64,000 bases of DNA from JAKVBH01 sp049800955 (GCF_049800955.1 NZ_JBNAGA010000002.1:372001-436000); one strand, 5' to 3'. Positions 34,169 through 43,254 are shown, counted from the first letter of the stretch. Program-made: numbers and translations. The notes: generated by a model not told the origin, from the letters alone.

Positions 34169-35620
34169 TCAAACAGCTCCAAGCAGTGTATCGAGCATTT
34201 CATCTACCGTTCGGATGACCTGGGCATTGGCTGCATAGGCTTTTTCGATGGCCATCAAGCGTTGTAGCTCGGTGCTGGAATCCACACCACGCTCGGCCTT
34301 TACGTTGGTAAGCACCGACTTTTGGGCATTCGATGACGCCAAAACCGCTTCGGACTGAGTTTTGCTCGTGGCCAGTACAGAGCCAACTCCCGACACGAGA
34401 TTAACCAAACTCATGCTCGTACCAGCGAAGGAGCCAAATGAAATCACGCCAGACGTTGTCATCGAGTCCCTCAACCCTTGAACGAGTGAGGCATTCCCCG
34501 GATCCCCGCCTCCTCCGGACAAAAGTCCGTCTCTCAGGAGTTGAGAGTTTCCACCTGCGTTCAAGTCGATAGCAAGGTTCACTCTAATTCGATTACTGAA
34601 ACCATCGATATTGGCAGCATCGACAACAACACCCGCATCAGTAAAGAACCCAAGGTCGGTTGGTCCTCTGGAGGGATCCAAAGCTGGATCATTAAAGCGT
34701 TGTGCAAAATCAAATGCAAAGGCATCAACTTCACGTTGGGCGGTGACAGCTGTTTTGTCACGAATGTCAAACAATGCGCCCAGCTCACCGCCAACAAACC
34801 GACCGCCAGACCCACTAGCTGGCATGGGCTCTCCAGCGATTGTGATTTGCTTCAAATCGCCAGCAGCCAACGACATGCCTGCCGTTATCTGGCCTGAAGG
34901 TTCGAATTCAAGAACCGCAGCCTTGCCATCAATCAAGCTGGCACCACCGACTGAATACACCGCGATCCTGTTGTTGTCGCGCTCAAAGACACGAATGTCA
35001 GTGATCGAAGACAGATCATCCAACAATGCGTCTCGCTGATCCAGAAGGGAAACCACGGATTCACTGTCATCCCTAAGAGATGCCAATCGCTCGTTTACAG
35101 TTTCGATGTCTTTCAGGATCGTATTTGTGCGTTCGACCCGGTTCTTGATCTGCGCGTCAGCGTTGCTGCGCTCAGCCTGAATTGACGCTCCTATATCGTT
35201 GAGCTTTGAGGCAACGTCCTTTGCGGCATAGGCAACGCTGTCCAATCTGGGTGTCAGATCCGGGCGCGTAGCAGCTGCCACCAGGCTTGTCTCGAACTCT
35301 GTTAGCTTTGTTTCCAGAGAGTTGACATCGCCCGTCAGTCCAAACGACGCGAAAACGCGGGAAGTTGACGCACTCTCCAGTTCGGCAGAAGACGACCGCG
35401 TATTCGCAAGACGCCAATCAGACAGAACCAAGGGGTTCGCTGCTCGAGTTACGCCAGCGAACCGAACCCCGCCCGTTACGCTGTTTTGCTCCAGTCGGAT
35501 CTCTCTTCTTGTGAACGTCTCGTTGAGAGCGTTCGAAAGATTTGAACCTGTGACCCTGGCCGCAGCCGAAGAGGCGCGCAAACCCGAGAGAGCATTTGAT
35601 AGAGCACCAGATAAGGACAT
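34169..35620 (-). CDS. flgK: Flagellar hook-associated protein FlgK (HAP1)
   Basis: A 483-residue axial protein. N-terminal motif: LSNALSGLRASSAAARVTGSNLSNA (split over the axial helix); C-terminal motif: LQRLMAIEKAYAANAQVIRTVDEML. The N-terminal NLSNAL.ETFTRREIRL replaces the more usual N-I-A-N-A.T-G-Y of rod proteins, as in HAP1. Between flgE and flgL on the minus strand, with a 28-base gap from flgE. Confidence 0.95.
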   Translation of the reverse strand: MSLSGALSNALSGLRASSAAARVTGSNLSNALNETFTRREIRLEQNSVTGGVRFAGVTRAANPLVLSDWRLANTRSSSAELESASTSRVFASFGLTGDVNSLETKLTEFETSLVAAATRPDLTPRLDSVAYAAKDVASKLNDIGASIQAERSNADAQIKNRVERTNTILKDIETVNERLASLRDDSESVVSLLDQRDALLDDLSSITDIRVFERDNNRIAVYSVGGASLIDGKAAVLEFEPSGQITAGMSLAAGDLKQITIAGEPMPASGSGGRFVGGELGALFDIRDKTAVTAQREVDAFAFDFAQRFNDPALDPSRGPTDLGFFTDAGVVVDAANIDGFSNRIRVNLAIDLNAGGNSQLLRDGLLSGGGGDPGNASLVQGLRDSMTTSGVISFGSFAGTSMSLVNLVSGVGSVLATSKTQSEAVLASSNAQKSVLTNVKAERGVDSSTELQRLMAIEKAYAANAQVIRTVDEMLDTLLGAV

Positions 35621-35648
35621 GGCACGCCTCCTTTAGAGCACTAAGGTA

Positions 35649-36959
35649 CTAGCGCTTGATGTTGGTGGTTTCCTGCAGCATCTCATCTACGGTCTGGATG
35701 ACCTTTGCGTTCGATGAATATGCACGCTGCGTCTGGATCAGGCTGGTCAACTCGCTTGCGACGTCAACCGTGGATTCTTCGAGCGCAAAACCGATAATAT
35801 CGCCTGTTGGCCCGTCCGCCGCATCCCACAGATAGAAGGTTCCGCTCTCGGGGGATGGCGTATAGGTTTGTTGATCACCTGCTACGAGACCATTGGGATT
35901 TGGCAAATCCACCAGTGGGACCTGAAAAATCCGACGAGAAATACCTGTTTCGAAAAAGGCGAAGACAAACCCGTTTTCGTCTACTTCAACGGATGTCATG
36001 ACACCCACAGGGGAACCGTCCTTGCTGATAGACAGCGGGCGGAAATCATCAGCAAGCTGCGTAATTCCATCGTTCTCATTCAAACGGCCGATATCAATTG
36101 TCATGGCACCACCACCGGCTAGCGGAACGGTGATCTCACCCGTTGCGGCTACGTATGCACCGCCGGTTGTCACGCCAACGCCCGTCAAATTACCGCCATT
36201 GCCAGTCGCCGCAGAGAAATCCAGAACGTATTCACCGATGGCGGGACCAGGCTGCGCAGAATCGGTGATGACCATTGTCCACTGATTGGAAAGCCCAGCG
36301 CCCGGGATCGTCGGCGTGAATTCGATTGTAAGGGTTTGAGATGTCCCGAGGTTGTCAAAATATTCAATCGAAGACGTTTGCGTTTCTGCCGTCAATCCGG
36401 CTCCAGACGCCGTCGCAGGCAAGTTTAGACCCAGATCAACGCGCGTTGTAGGCTCACCGGTCAATTGGTTCACGTTAATGCGCACTGGCTCCAATCCTGC
36501 CGCAGTGTCTCGCGGAAAAGATGGAATTGAGCCATCCGGGTTCGCAGGCCATCCCAGCAAAACCAGACCACCGTTGGTACGGAGATACCCGTCCTTGTCA
36601 GTTCGGAAAGACCCTGTCGTAGTCAGGAGCATTTCGCTATTGCCGTTGCCAACTTCGACTTCAGACGACTTGGCAACAGGCAAGAAGCCACGACCACGCA
36701 CGGCAAGGTCTGTTGGGTTGGACGTGGTGACAAGGGATCCTCTTTCATCAACCAAGCGTTGGGTCGATGATGAAACACCTCCTGCTGAGTACTTCCCGCT
36801 TGCGCTTCCTGATGAAATTACCATCGACTGGAAATCCGTTTGGACCCGTTTGTATCCAAAGGTCGAGGCATTTGCGATGTTGTCGGAAATTGTCGCGAGG
36901 CGGTTTGCATTGGCATTCAAGCCCGCAACACCCGCATTCAACGAGGAGGAAATTGTCAT
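35649..36959 (-). CDS. flgE: Flagellar hook protein FlgE
   Basis: A 436-residue hook subunit. N-terminal axial motif: SSSLNAGVAGLNANANRLAT then DNIANASTFGYKRVQTDF; C-terminal motif: ELTSLIQTQRAYSSNAKVIQ then TVDEMLQETTNIKR. The ATG at 36959 matches the conserved MTISSSLNAG start; the frame is open 13 codons upstream. First gene of flgE-flgK-flgL-flgI. A CtrA-like box is about 57 bases upstream. Confidence 0.96.
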   Translation of the reverse strand: MTISSSLNAGVAGLNANANRLATISDNIANASTFGYKRVQTDFQSMVISSGSASGKYSAGGVSSSTQRLVDERGSLVTTSNPTDLAVRGRGFLPVAKSSEVEVGNGNSEMLLTTTGSFRTDKDGYLRTNGGLVLLGWPANPDGSIPSFPRDTAAGLEPVRINVNQLTGEPTTRVDLGLNLPATASGAGLTAETQTSSIEYFDNLGTSQTLTIEFTPTIPGAGLSNQWTMVITDSAQPGPAIGEYVLDFSAATGNGGNLTGVGVTTGGAYVAATGEITVPLAGGGAMTIDIGRLNENDGITQLADDFRPLSISKDGSPVGVMTSVEVDENGFVFAFFETGISRRIFQVPLVDLPNPNGLVAGDQQTYTPSPESGTFYLWDAADGPTGDIIGFALEESTVDVASELTSLIQTQRAYSSNAKVIQTVDEMLQETTNIKR

Positions 36960-37015
36960 GGATACGCCTTTCTGCTGCATCAATCGAGATTGACGCAACA
37001 GATACGCGCGTTCCT

Positions 37016-37030
37016 TTAACAGGCCGCTAA
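37016..37030 (-). promoter_or_regulatory. CtrA-like box upstream of flgE
   Basis: On the flgE strand this reads TTAG-N7-TTAA, one mismatch from TTAA-N7-TTAA. It lies in the flgE-motB gap, 57 bases upstream of the flgE start, a sensible promoter position. Two further CTAA/CTAAA-like strings nearby make the region rich in half sites. Confidence 0.42.
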
Positions 37031-37052
37031 CAGCTAAAATCTGTTCTATTCT

Positions 37053-37886
37053 CTAGCGCAGGAATATGACTTCCACGCGACTGTTTCGGATCGCCATGGG
37101 ATTTTTAACAGCGTTTTCGCGATCCGCATGGCCAGTTACCCGCTGGATTCGCTCGGCGTCAATTCCGCGATCAGACAGGAACTGACGAACGACTTGTGCA
37201 CGCTCTGCTGACCTGTCCCAAACCGTGTTGTTCGCAATAACGATCGGGCTTGCGGGCACATGACCTTCAACAGCGATCTCATTGGTCACCAACGTGGATG
37301 CCTCAACCACGAGACCCAACAAGCTTTTCAACAACTCATTCGGACGGTCCTGATCGTCAAAAAGACGCGCCTCTGGGAGTTCGAAGAACTCGATCAAAAG
37401 ACCCTCGTCAGTCACCCGAGTAATCACATGCTTGAACGTATCATCGGCAACGTGGCTTTCCCCGCCACGGCCCATCAAAGCCTCTTCGATGCGCTTCCAT
37501 GCCTCTTCCGCGGCTGCCTCAGCCTCGCCTTCATCCATGAGGCCCGTATTGCCCTTGGCTTGCGCGTTATCTGTTGTCCTTAGGTTGGTCGCTCCCAGCC
37601 CGTCCTGTGGAAGAACGCGCTCTGAGAAAATATTCTCGCCCCCGAAGGACCCGTCACCGCCGCCCGAAACCCGTGCGATCGGAATGGTCGGCGAGAAGTA
37701 ATCCGCAATCCCGACCCGTTGCTGCTCTGTCGTCGCATTCATCAGCCACATCAGCATAAAGAAGGCCATCATGGCCGTCACGAAATCCGCATAGGCCACT
37801 TTCCAGGCACCACCATGATGCCCATCGCCGCCAACGACTTTCTTACGCTTGATGATAACTGGTGCGACATTGCTGTCGACACTCAT
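37053..37886 (-). CDS. motB: Flagellar motor stator protein MotB
   Basis: A 277-residue stator subunit. The single membrane helix has the proton-binding Asp in VAYADFVTAMMAFFMLMWL. The C-terminal OmpA-like peptidoglycan-binding domain is clear (EIAVEGHVPASP, DRSAERAQVVRQFLSDRGID, VTGHADRENAV, RVEVIFL). The Asp-containing helix and lack of sodium-type features point to a proton-driven motor, though ion specificity is not proven. No motA is in the window. Confidence 0.93.
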   Translation of the reverse strand: MSVDSNVAPVIIKRKKVVGGDGHHGGAWKVAYADFVTAMMAFFMLMWLMNATTEQQRVGIADYFSPTIPIARVSGGGDGSFGGENIFSERVLPQDGLGATNLRTTDNAQAKGNTGLMDEGEAEAAAEEAWKRIEEALMGRGGESHVADDTFKHVITRVTDEGLLIEFFELPEARLFDDQDRPNELLKSLLGLVVEASTLVTNEIAVEGHVPASPIVIANNTVWDRSAERAQVVRQFLSDRGIDAERIQRVTGHADRENAVKNPMAIRNSRVEVIFLR

Positions 37887-38007
37887 GTCTCACCACCTTT
37901 TTTCACCCGAGTTAAGGGATAGCGAGTAAGTCTTGCTGTGCGGTTAAAGAACAAAAGTTTAGGGATTTGCGCGGCGCTTTGTCTTCACGCTTTTCCCATG
38001 CCCATTG

Positions 38008-39900
38008 TTACGCTCGGGAGCTGTCCGGCAGTACGGGCGGCGTCGGAGCTTCCTCGTTTCCCAAGAACCGAGCCCACTTGGTGCTCAAGACATTCAGGTC
38101 TTCGAAATGATACGCTTCGATCGCACGGCCAATGTCCTGCAAAATCGTTGCCATTTCGATCTCGGAAGGATGCACTTCTTGGGCCCGCAAGATCTTGGGA
38201 TGAAGCGTCGTAAGCATATCAGAGCCGATCAACAACTCTTCTTCCAGCTTCTCACCGTCGCGCAATCCCGTGATGAGGAGCTCGATATCTCCCTGCGGGT
38301 TGGCTGCATCGCGCACCTTGAGGCCACTGGCTTCAACAAGGTTGCGAGCAAGATCGCGTATGGGAATGGGAGCGCCCATATCCAAGACGAACACATCGCC
38401 CCCACGTGCAAATGATCCTGCCACAAGCACCAGCCGGACAGCCTCTGATACCGTCATGAAGTACCGCGTCACATCTTTATGTGTGAGCGTTACAGGACCA
38501 CCGCGTGCGATCTGCTCCTGAAACAACGGAATGACCGACCCTGAAGACCCAAGAACATTCCCGAAGCGCACCATGGACATACGGGTTTTTGATGTTCGCG
38601 TCGCCATATCCTGAACCAGCATCTCGGCAAAACGCTTGGAATACCCGAGCCAACTCCTGGGTCTGACGGCTTTGTCTGTCGAGATGAGAATAAAGCTCTC
38701 GGACTCGTGGCGCATGGCAGCTGCCGCGACCACGCGCGTGCCCAGAACATTGTTGCGCATACCTTCGATCGGGTTTGTCTCAAGCATCGGCAATTGCTTG
38801 TAAGCCGCGGCATGCAAGACAACGTCGACGGCATGGCCCTCAAAAACGTGCTCGACGAGATTGGTGCTGCAGACAGAGCCAAGAATGGCTGACTTTTCTA
38901 CATCTGGAAAACGCGCGCTCAGCTTGCGCTCAATCTGATAAAGCGCGAACTCGCTATGATCTAGCAACAGCAGACATCTAGGCTGCGACGCCGCAACCTG
39001 GAGGCAAATCTCAGAGCCGATAGAGCCTCCAGCACCTGTCACCAAGACAACTTTGTCGCGATACATATCCCGAATGCCCGGCAAATCGGCTTCGAGATGA
39101 TGACGACCGAGGAGCTTGGAAAAATCCAAAGGTTCGGTTTTTTCAATCTTAGCCCGGTTCATGACCAGAGAGGCAAAGGAGGGCAGCGAGTGCACTTCGC
39201 ATGCCAAATGACTCAGACCTTCCGCGATCGCAGCCTTCTCGGATTCGGACACGGAAGGCATCGCCAGCACGATCCGGTCAATCCGGCTTTTCTCGATGCG
39301 CTCGCTGAGATTGTGAGTCGAATGAACCTTCAGGCCATAGATCGTCAAACCGTGCAGCGCGCGATTGTCGTCAACATAGGCTACGGGGCGAATTTCATCA
39401 TCGCGCTCCAACGCCGCCGCAAGCTGCTGACCTGTGCGCCCAGCGCCATAGATCAGGACGCGAATGGCGCCGCGCCTGTTGCGATAGATCGCCAAAACGA
39501 TCTCTTTGAGCAAGAGCCGCGCCGTCACTGACATCAAAAGGAACGCCATCGAGACAAAAACAAAGAACGAAACGGAGATACCCGCGCCCCGGGCAACACT
39601 GACAGACAGGCCTGCCATCCCGGCCATGACCGCAACGATAAACGTCTGCAGCATGGCTTTGCGTTCGTAGTAATTCAGCGGAACGCGGTGCAATCCAAAC
39701 AGAACGGTAAAGAACCCCGCCATCGGCACCATCGCGGAGAGATAGGGAACGGCAGGCCAGAAGGTTTCTCGCAAAGATGCGCCGCCAAGCAGCAAGGCGT
39801 TGATGGACAGCAACGAAATCGCGATCAACAACATATCCAACGCCAGAAAGACGATGCTTTTCTGACGTCGTGACATGGATGTGAGCAAGCGATGCAGCAT
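38008..39900 (-). CDS. FlaA1/CapD/WbpM-type nucleoside-diphosphate-sugar dehydratase/epimerase
   Basis: A 630-residue membrane protein with four N-terminal hydrophobic helices, a CoA-binding-like domain (IYGAGRTGQQLAAAL) and a C-terminal SDR domain (VTGAGGSIGSEI). Signature blocks are VLHAAAYKQLPMLETNP and FILISTDKAVRP. Relatives are UDP-GlcNAc 4,6-dehydratases that start synthesis of 2,4-diamino sugars or bacillosamine. At the usual Met-x3-Lys catalytic position this protein has Leu (WLGYSK), a noteworthy substitution. It lies downstream of a sugar transferase and an epimerase on the same strand. Confidence 0.87.
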   Translation of the reverse strand: MLHRLLTSMSRRQKSIVFLALDMLLIAISLLSINALLLGGASLRETFWPAVPYLSAMVPMAGFFTVLFGLHRVPLNYYERKAMLQTFIVAVMAGMAGLSVSVARGAGISVSFFVFVSMAFLLMSVTARLLLKEIVLAIYRNRRGAIRVLIYGAGRTGQQLAAALERDDEIRPVAYVDDNRALHGLTIYGLKVHSTHNLSERIEKSRIDRIVLAMPSVSESEKAAIAEGLSHLACEVHSLPSFASLVMNRAKIEKTEPLDFSKLLGRHHLEADLPGIRDMYRDKVVLVTGAGGSIGSEICLQVAASQPRCLLLLDHSEFALYQIERKLSARFPDVEKSAILGSVCSTNLVEHVFEGHAVDVVLHAAAYKQLPMLETNPIEGMRNNVLGTRVVAAAAMRHESESFILISTDKAVRPRSWLGYSKRFAEMLVQDMATRTSKTRMSMVRFGNVLGSSGSVIPLFQEQIARGGPVTLTHKDVTRYFMTVSEAVRLVLVAGSFARGGDVFVLDMGAPIPIRDLARNLVEASGLKVRDAANPQGDIELLITGLRDGEKLEEELLIGSDMLTTLHPKILRAQEVHPSEIEMATILQDIGRAIEAYHFEDLNVLSTKWARFLGNEEAPTPPVLPDSSRA

Positions 39901-39988
39901 TGCTGTTTGAACCCCCAGAGCCGCTGGACCGACTGCGCATCAGGCGCACGCCCGCTGCAAGATGGACACTACCGGCTATTAGACAAAC

Positions 39989-40615
39989 TTACAGGCGGCG
40001 GCGGCCGCGGATCGTCATTTTGCGGAAAACTGTGGCGAACATGAGCCAAATATCCCAGCATAGGTGGCGGTTTTTTGCGTAAAGCAAGTCCAATCGGGCC
40101 TTACGCGGCACACACCTGCGCGCGTAAATGCGATCCGTGTCTTCCCGCGTTTCACAACCAGACAGCAGGCGTTCTTCAGTTTTATGATAGACGAGCGTCG
40201 CCAATCCAGTGATCCCCGGCCGGGATTTCAGAACCTCGGCATATACTTCCGGAAACCGTTCGACGTAGCTCCGCAAAGGCGGTCGCGGTCCGACAAAGCT
40301 GATGTCACCGGTCAACACATTCCAAAGCTGTGGAAGCTCATCCAAACGGCGTGCGCGCAATGTTCGGCCGAGAGCCGTGATGCGGTCCTCTTTGTCTTTT
40401 CCGGAGACACCACTGTCCTGTGCAACGACGGTCATGGTGCGAAACTTCAAAAGGAAGAACGGTTGATCCACGCCGCGCATCCTCTCCGCTTTGTAGAGCA
40501 CGGGGCGGCCATCCCGAAGCAAGATGGCCACGGCCACGACGGCGATGAGCGGCCATAGGATAGTGATGAGAAACAAGGCCGCGGCGATATCAAAGCTGCG
40601 TTTCTTCCAATCCAT
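39989..40615 (-). CDS. Initiating sugar transferase (bacterial sugar transferase family)
   Basis: A 208-residue monotopic phosphoglycosyl transferase. The N-terminal membrane hairpin (FDIAAALFLITILWPLIAVV) is followed by LLKFRTM, RARRLDELPQLWNVLTGD (with the catalytic Asp-Glu pair in LDELPQ) and FVGPRPPL, the family signatures. It transfers a sugar phosphate to undecaprenyl phosphate to start a glycan. It is between the epimerase and the FlaA1-like gene, touching the epimerase gene. Confidence 0.92.
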   Translation of the reverse strand: MDWKKRSFDIAAALFLITILWPLIAVVAVAILLRDGRPVLYKAERMRGVDQPFFLLKFRTMTVVAQDSGVSGKDKEDRITALGRTLRARRLDELPQLWNVLTGDISFVGPRPPLRSYVERFPEVYAEVLKSRPGITGLATLVYHKTEERLLSGCETREDTDRIYARRCVPRKARLDLLYAKNRHLCWDIWLMFATVFRKMTIRGRRRL

Positions 40616-41451
40616 CAGGTTTCAACTCGTTCGGAGGCAAAACTGGCAAGGTGGCGCGGCGAAGCAGAGGCTTCCAAAACCACGCCCAAGTCTCGCAGCT
40701 TCGACACGTCAAGCACGTGTAGCGGTAAGGCCGTCTTTGGCGCATCTCGAAGAGAGAAGGGCACGCGCGCGGCATCAACAATAGCCTTCATGTCTACTGG
40801 TCTCGGCCCGGCAATGTTCAGAATGCGCGGAAGGCGCTCTTCCAGAACGAGCGCTTTCAGGGCAACCGCAAAATCCTGAGGCGAGAGATATGATCGGCGC
40901 GGCGACAAACCATTTTCGAACTGATCAAGGGTGATAACCTCATCGCGTCCCATCGCGCCAAACAAAGCATCAGCGCCGGCGACATTTGCCAAACGCAGGA
41001 CGCAGGCCTCAAGGCCACTGTCCAAAACCACATCTTCCGCGCGCTTCTTCTCCGCACCATAGGCGCCCAAACCCGGGGTTGGGCTGTCCTCATTCTGAGG
41101 ATTGTCCGCCCGTCCGTAGACAGCTCCTGTCGAAACAAAGAGCACCCGCTGCGCGCCGCAAACTCCGGCAATCTCAAGTGATTTTTGGGCCAGAGACGCA
41201 TTCTGAGCAAGTTCGCCAGGCGTCCCGCGAGTGATGCCCCACAGCACGAGCACGGCGTCACACTGTGGCATATTCTCCACAGAACCAACATCATCCAGTG
41301 AAATTGTGCCGTCTTTACAAGATCCTCTCGCGACGCGGACGGTATCGATAAGTCCCTGAGAATACTGCGTCCAATAGGGTTCAGACAGCTGCCAAACCTG
41401 TGAGGATGCACCCAGTACCATCAGTCTTGGGACTGTTTGAAAAGGGCGCAT
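40615..41451 (-). CDS. NAD-dependent epimerase/dehydratase family protein
   Basis: A 278-residue SDR protein, shorter than classical epimerases. A modified nucleotide-binding loop (LMVLGASSQVW) is at the N-terminus and the active site has the Ser region FVSTGAVYG and Tyr/Lys in YGAEKKRAE. C-terminal ILNIAGPRPVDMKAIVDAA resembles WcaG-like sugar reductases. Substrate unknown. First gene of epimerase-transferase-FlaA1 and divergent from the Wza-type gene, so likely part of surface polysaccharide synthesis. Confidence 0.8.
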   Translation of the reverse strand: MRPFQTVPRLMVLGASSQVWQLSEPYWTQYSQGLIDTVRVARGSCKDGTISLDDVGSVENMPQCDAVLVLWGITRGTPGELAQNASLAQKSLEIAGVCGAQRVLFVSTGAVYGRADNPQNEDSPTPGLGAYGAEKKRAEDVVLDSGLEACVLRLANVAGADALFGAMGRDEVITLDQFENGLSPRRSYLSPQDFAVALKALVLEERLPRILNIAGPRPVDMKAIVDAARVPFSLRDAPKTALPLHVLDVSKLRDLGVVLEASASPRHLASFASERVET

Positions 41452-41547
41452 GCGAGAATTCCGGTCTCAGGAGCGTGTCTAACGATTGTTTATCACCAAG
41501 CAAACTGGCTAGAAAGGTGGCAAAAGACAAACGGTCTGGGGATCAAA

Positions 41548-42669
41548 GTGCTCGCATATCTTGCTCGCGCCTGTGCGCTCATCGCAATATCTGGCTTGGC
41601 TGCCTGTTCCAATCTCCCTCGTGGCGCCGCGCTTCAAAGTGAAGTGGTCCGGAATGCAGATGAAACCGTCCCCCCCTTCCAACTCGTACAAGTGACACGC
41701 GATATCGTTCCTGATTTGGCAGCATGGCCCGCGACCGGCTGGCATGGGCATTATCACTGGATTGAAAGCAGCCATGGCCCCGCGTCGAACACGCTTCAGG
41801 CCGGGGACCTGGTTAATCTTCGGATTTGGGACAATCAGGTCAATTCCCTGCTTACCGGCCCCAACACGAACATGGTCAGTATTGATGGGATCACCGTTTC
41901 CCCGTCCGGTACGATATTTGTGCCCTATGTCGACGATGTTGTCGTCCGTGGGATGACACCTGACCGCGCGCGTCGCAAAATCCAGAACGAACTCGCTCCG
42001 ATTGCGCCAGATGCGCAGGTGCAGCTGACGCAGGTTCAAGGCGCCAGCAATTCGGTCTCAGTCGTCGCAGGCGTCGGTGCTCCGGGCAGCTTCCCCCTTC
42101 CCAATCGCAATACGACGATCCTGAACGTGCTCGCACTTGCCGGCGGCATCAATGATGACCTTCGCAATCCCATCGTCTCTCTCGTGCGCGGCTCCAAGAC
42201 ATACACCATTCCTGCTGCCGATCTCTTCGCGTCAGCGGATAAAAACACCCGCGTGCGCGGTGGCGACAAAATCCTCGTCGAAGAAGACGACCGCAGTTTC
42301 ACCGCGCTTGGCGCCAGCGGGATCGAAAACATCATCTACTTCCCGAAAGAACAGGTACATGCGATCGAGGCGCTTTCCCTCATGGGCGGGATAAATGACA
42401 ATCGCGCCGATCCAAAAGGCGTACTTGTTTTGAGGGAATATTCAGTGCCTGCGCTCAATACCAATGCGATGGGCCCAACAAACCAGCAAGTTGTGTTTGT
42501 GATGGATCTGACATCAGCGGAAGGGCTATTTGCTGCCCGGAAATTTCAGATTCACCCGGGCGATACCGTATTGGCAACCGAGAGCCCCGTGACTGTCGTC
42601 AGCACAATATTCCGCATCATCGGCCAGGCTTTTGGATTATCGACACAAGCGAGCGCAGTCGTTCGCTGA
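41548..42669 (+). CDS. Polysaccharide export outer-membrane lipoprotein (Wza/KpsD type)
   Basis: About 373 residues from the GTG at 41548, which has TGGGGAT upstream; an ATG at 41437 in the same frame would overlap the divergent gene and put the signal peptide internally. The lipoprotein signal is LIAISGLAACSN. A Poly_export domain follows (LQAGDLVNLRIWD, VSIDGITVSPSGTIFVPYVD is split) and then SLBB domains (VSVVAGVGAPGSFPLPN, LNVLALAGGIND, IEALSLMGGIND). Forms the outer-membrane exit for capsule or exopolysaccharide. No Wzc-type co-polymerase is adjacent. Confidence 0.9.
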   Translation: MLAYLARACALIAISGLAACSNLPRGAALQSEVVRNADETVPPFQLVQVTRDIVPDLAAWPATGWHGHYHWIESSHGPASNTLQAGDLVNLRIWDNQVNSLLTGPNTNMVSIDGITVSPSGTIFVPYVDDVVVRGMTPDRARRKIQNELAPIAPDAQVQLTQVQGASNSVSVVAGVGAPGSFPLPNRNTTILNVLALAGGINDDLRNPIVSLVRGSKTYTIPAADLFASADKNTRVRGGDKILVEEDDRSFTALGASGIENIIYFPKEQVHAIEALSLMGGINDNRADPKGVLVLREYSVPALNTNAMGPTNQQVVFVMDLTSAEGLFAARKFQIHPGDTVLATESPVTVVSTIFRIIGQAFGLSTQASAVVR

Positions 42670-43254
42670 TCAGACCCGTCTGAGATAGACGTAGTACGCG
42701 CCATAACCGCCATGCCGATCACTGGCAGGGGTCACCTGCTGCACACATGTATTCAGCGGCGCCTGTGAAAGCCATCGCGGTACCTCGTGGCGCAAGACGC
42801 CGACGCGCGTGGGAATAGGATCATCATCATCGCGGACGCGGCCTTTGCCTGTGATGACCAAGACGAGCCGCTTGCGGTCTGCCTGTGCGGAGAGAATGAA
42901 ACGGGTCAAGCGCGGATGAGCGGCCTGAACAGTCAGACCGTGCAGATCGATCCGCCCTTCGGGCTTCAGCTTGCCTCGCACCATTCGCTTGTAGGTCTTG
43001 AAATCCATCGCCACGTCAGCCTGACGCAATTGATCAACAAGCGACGGCGCGATGTCATGCGCTTTGGGCGCGGAAGCTGCCCGGCCACCCAGTCTGAAGG
43101 ATGGCATCGGCTCCCGCGGCGCTTGAATGGGCTTCGGCGCAAGCGCCGGTTTGCGCGGGGCCTGGTCTTTTTTGGCCGGATGCATGGGTTGCGTGCTGCG
43201 GGCGACGGCCTTCCAAAGCTCCAACTCTTCGTCGCGTAATTTGCGACGGCTCAT
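42670..43254 (-). CDS. Smr domain protein
   Basis: A 194-residue protein with a basic, Pro/Lys-rich N-terminal half and a C-terminal Smr (small MutS-related) domain: GRIDLHGLTVQAAHPRL, LVLVITGKGR, LRHEVPRWL. DLHGLT and the ITGKG loop are the nuclease signature of the family, so a nicking endonuclease role on DNA or RNA is plausible but unproven. Overlaps mltA by four bases and abuts the convergent wza-type gene. Confidence 0.88.
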   Translation of the reverse strand: MSRRKLRDEELELWKAVARSTQPMHPAKKDQAPRKPALAPKPIQAPREPMPSFRLGGRAASAPKAHDIAPSLVDQLRQADVAMDFKTYKRMVRGKLKPEGRIDLHGLTVQAAHPRLTRFILSAQADRKRLVLVITGKGRVRDDDDPIPTRVGVLRHEVPRWLSQAPLNTCVQQVTPASDRHGGYGAYYVYLRRV

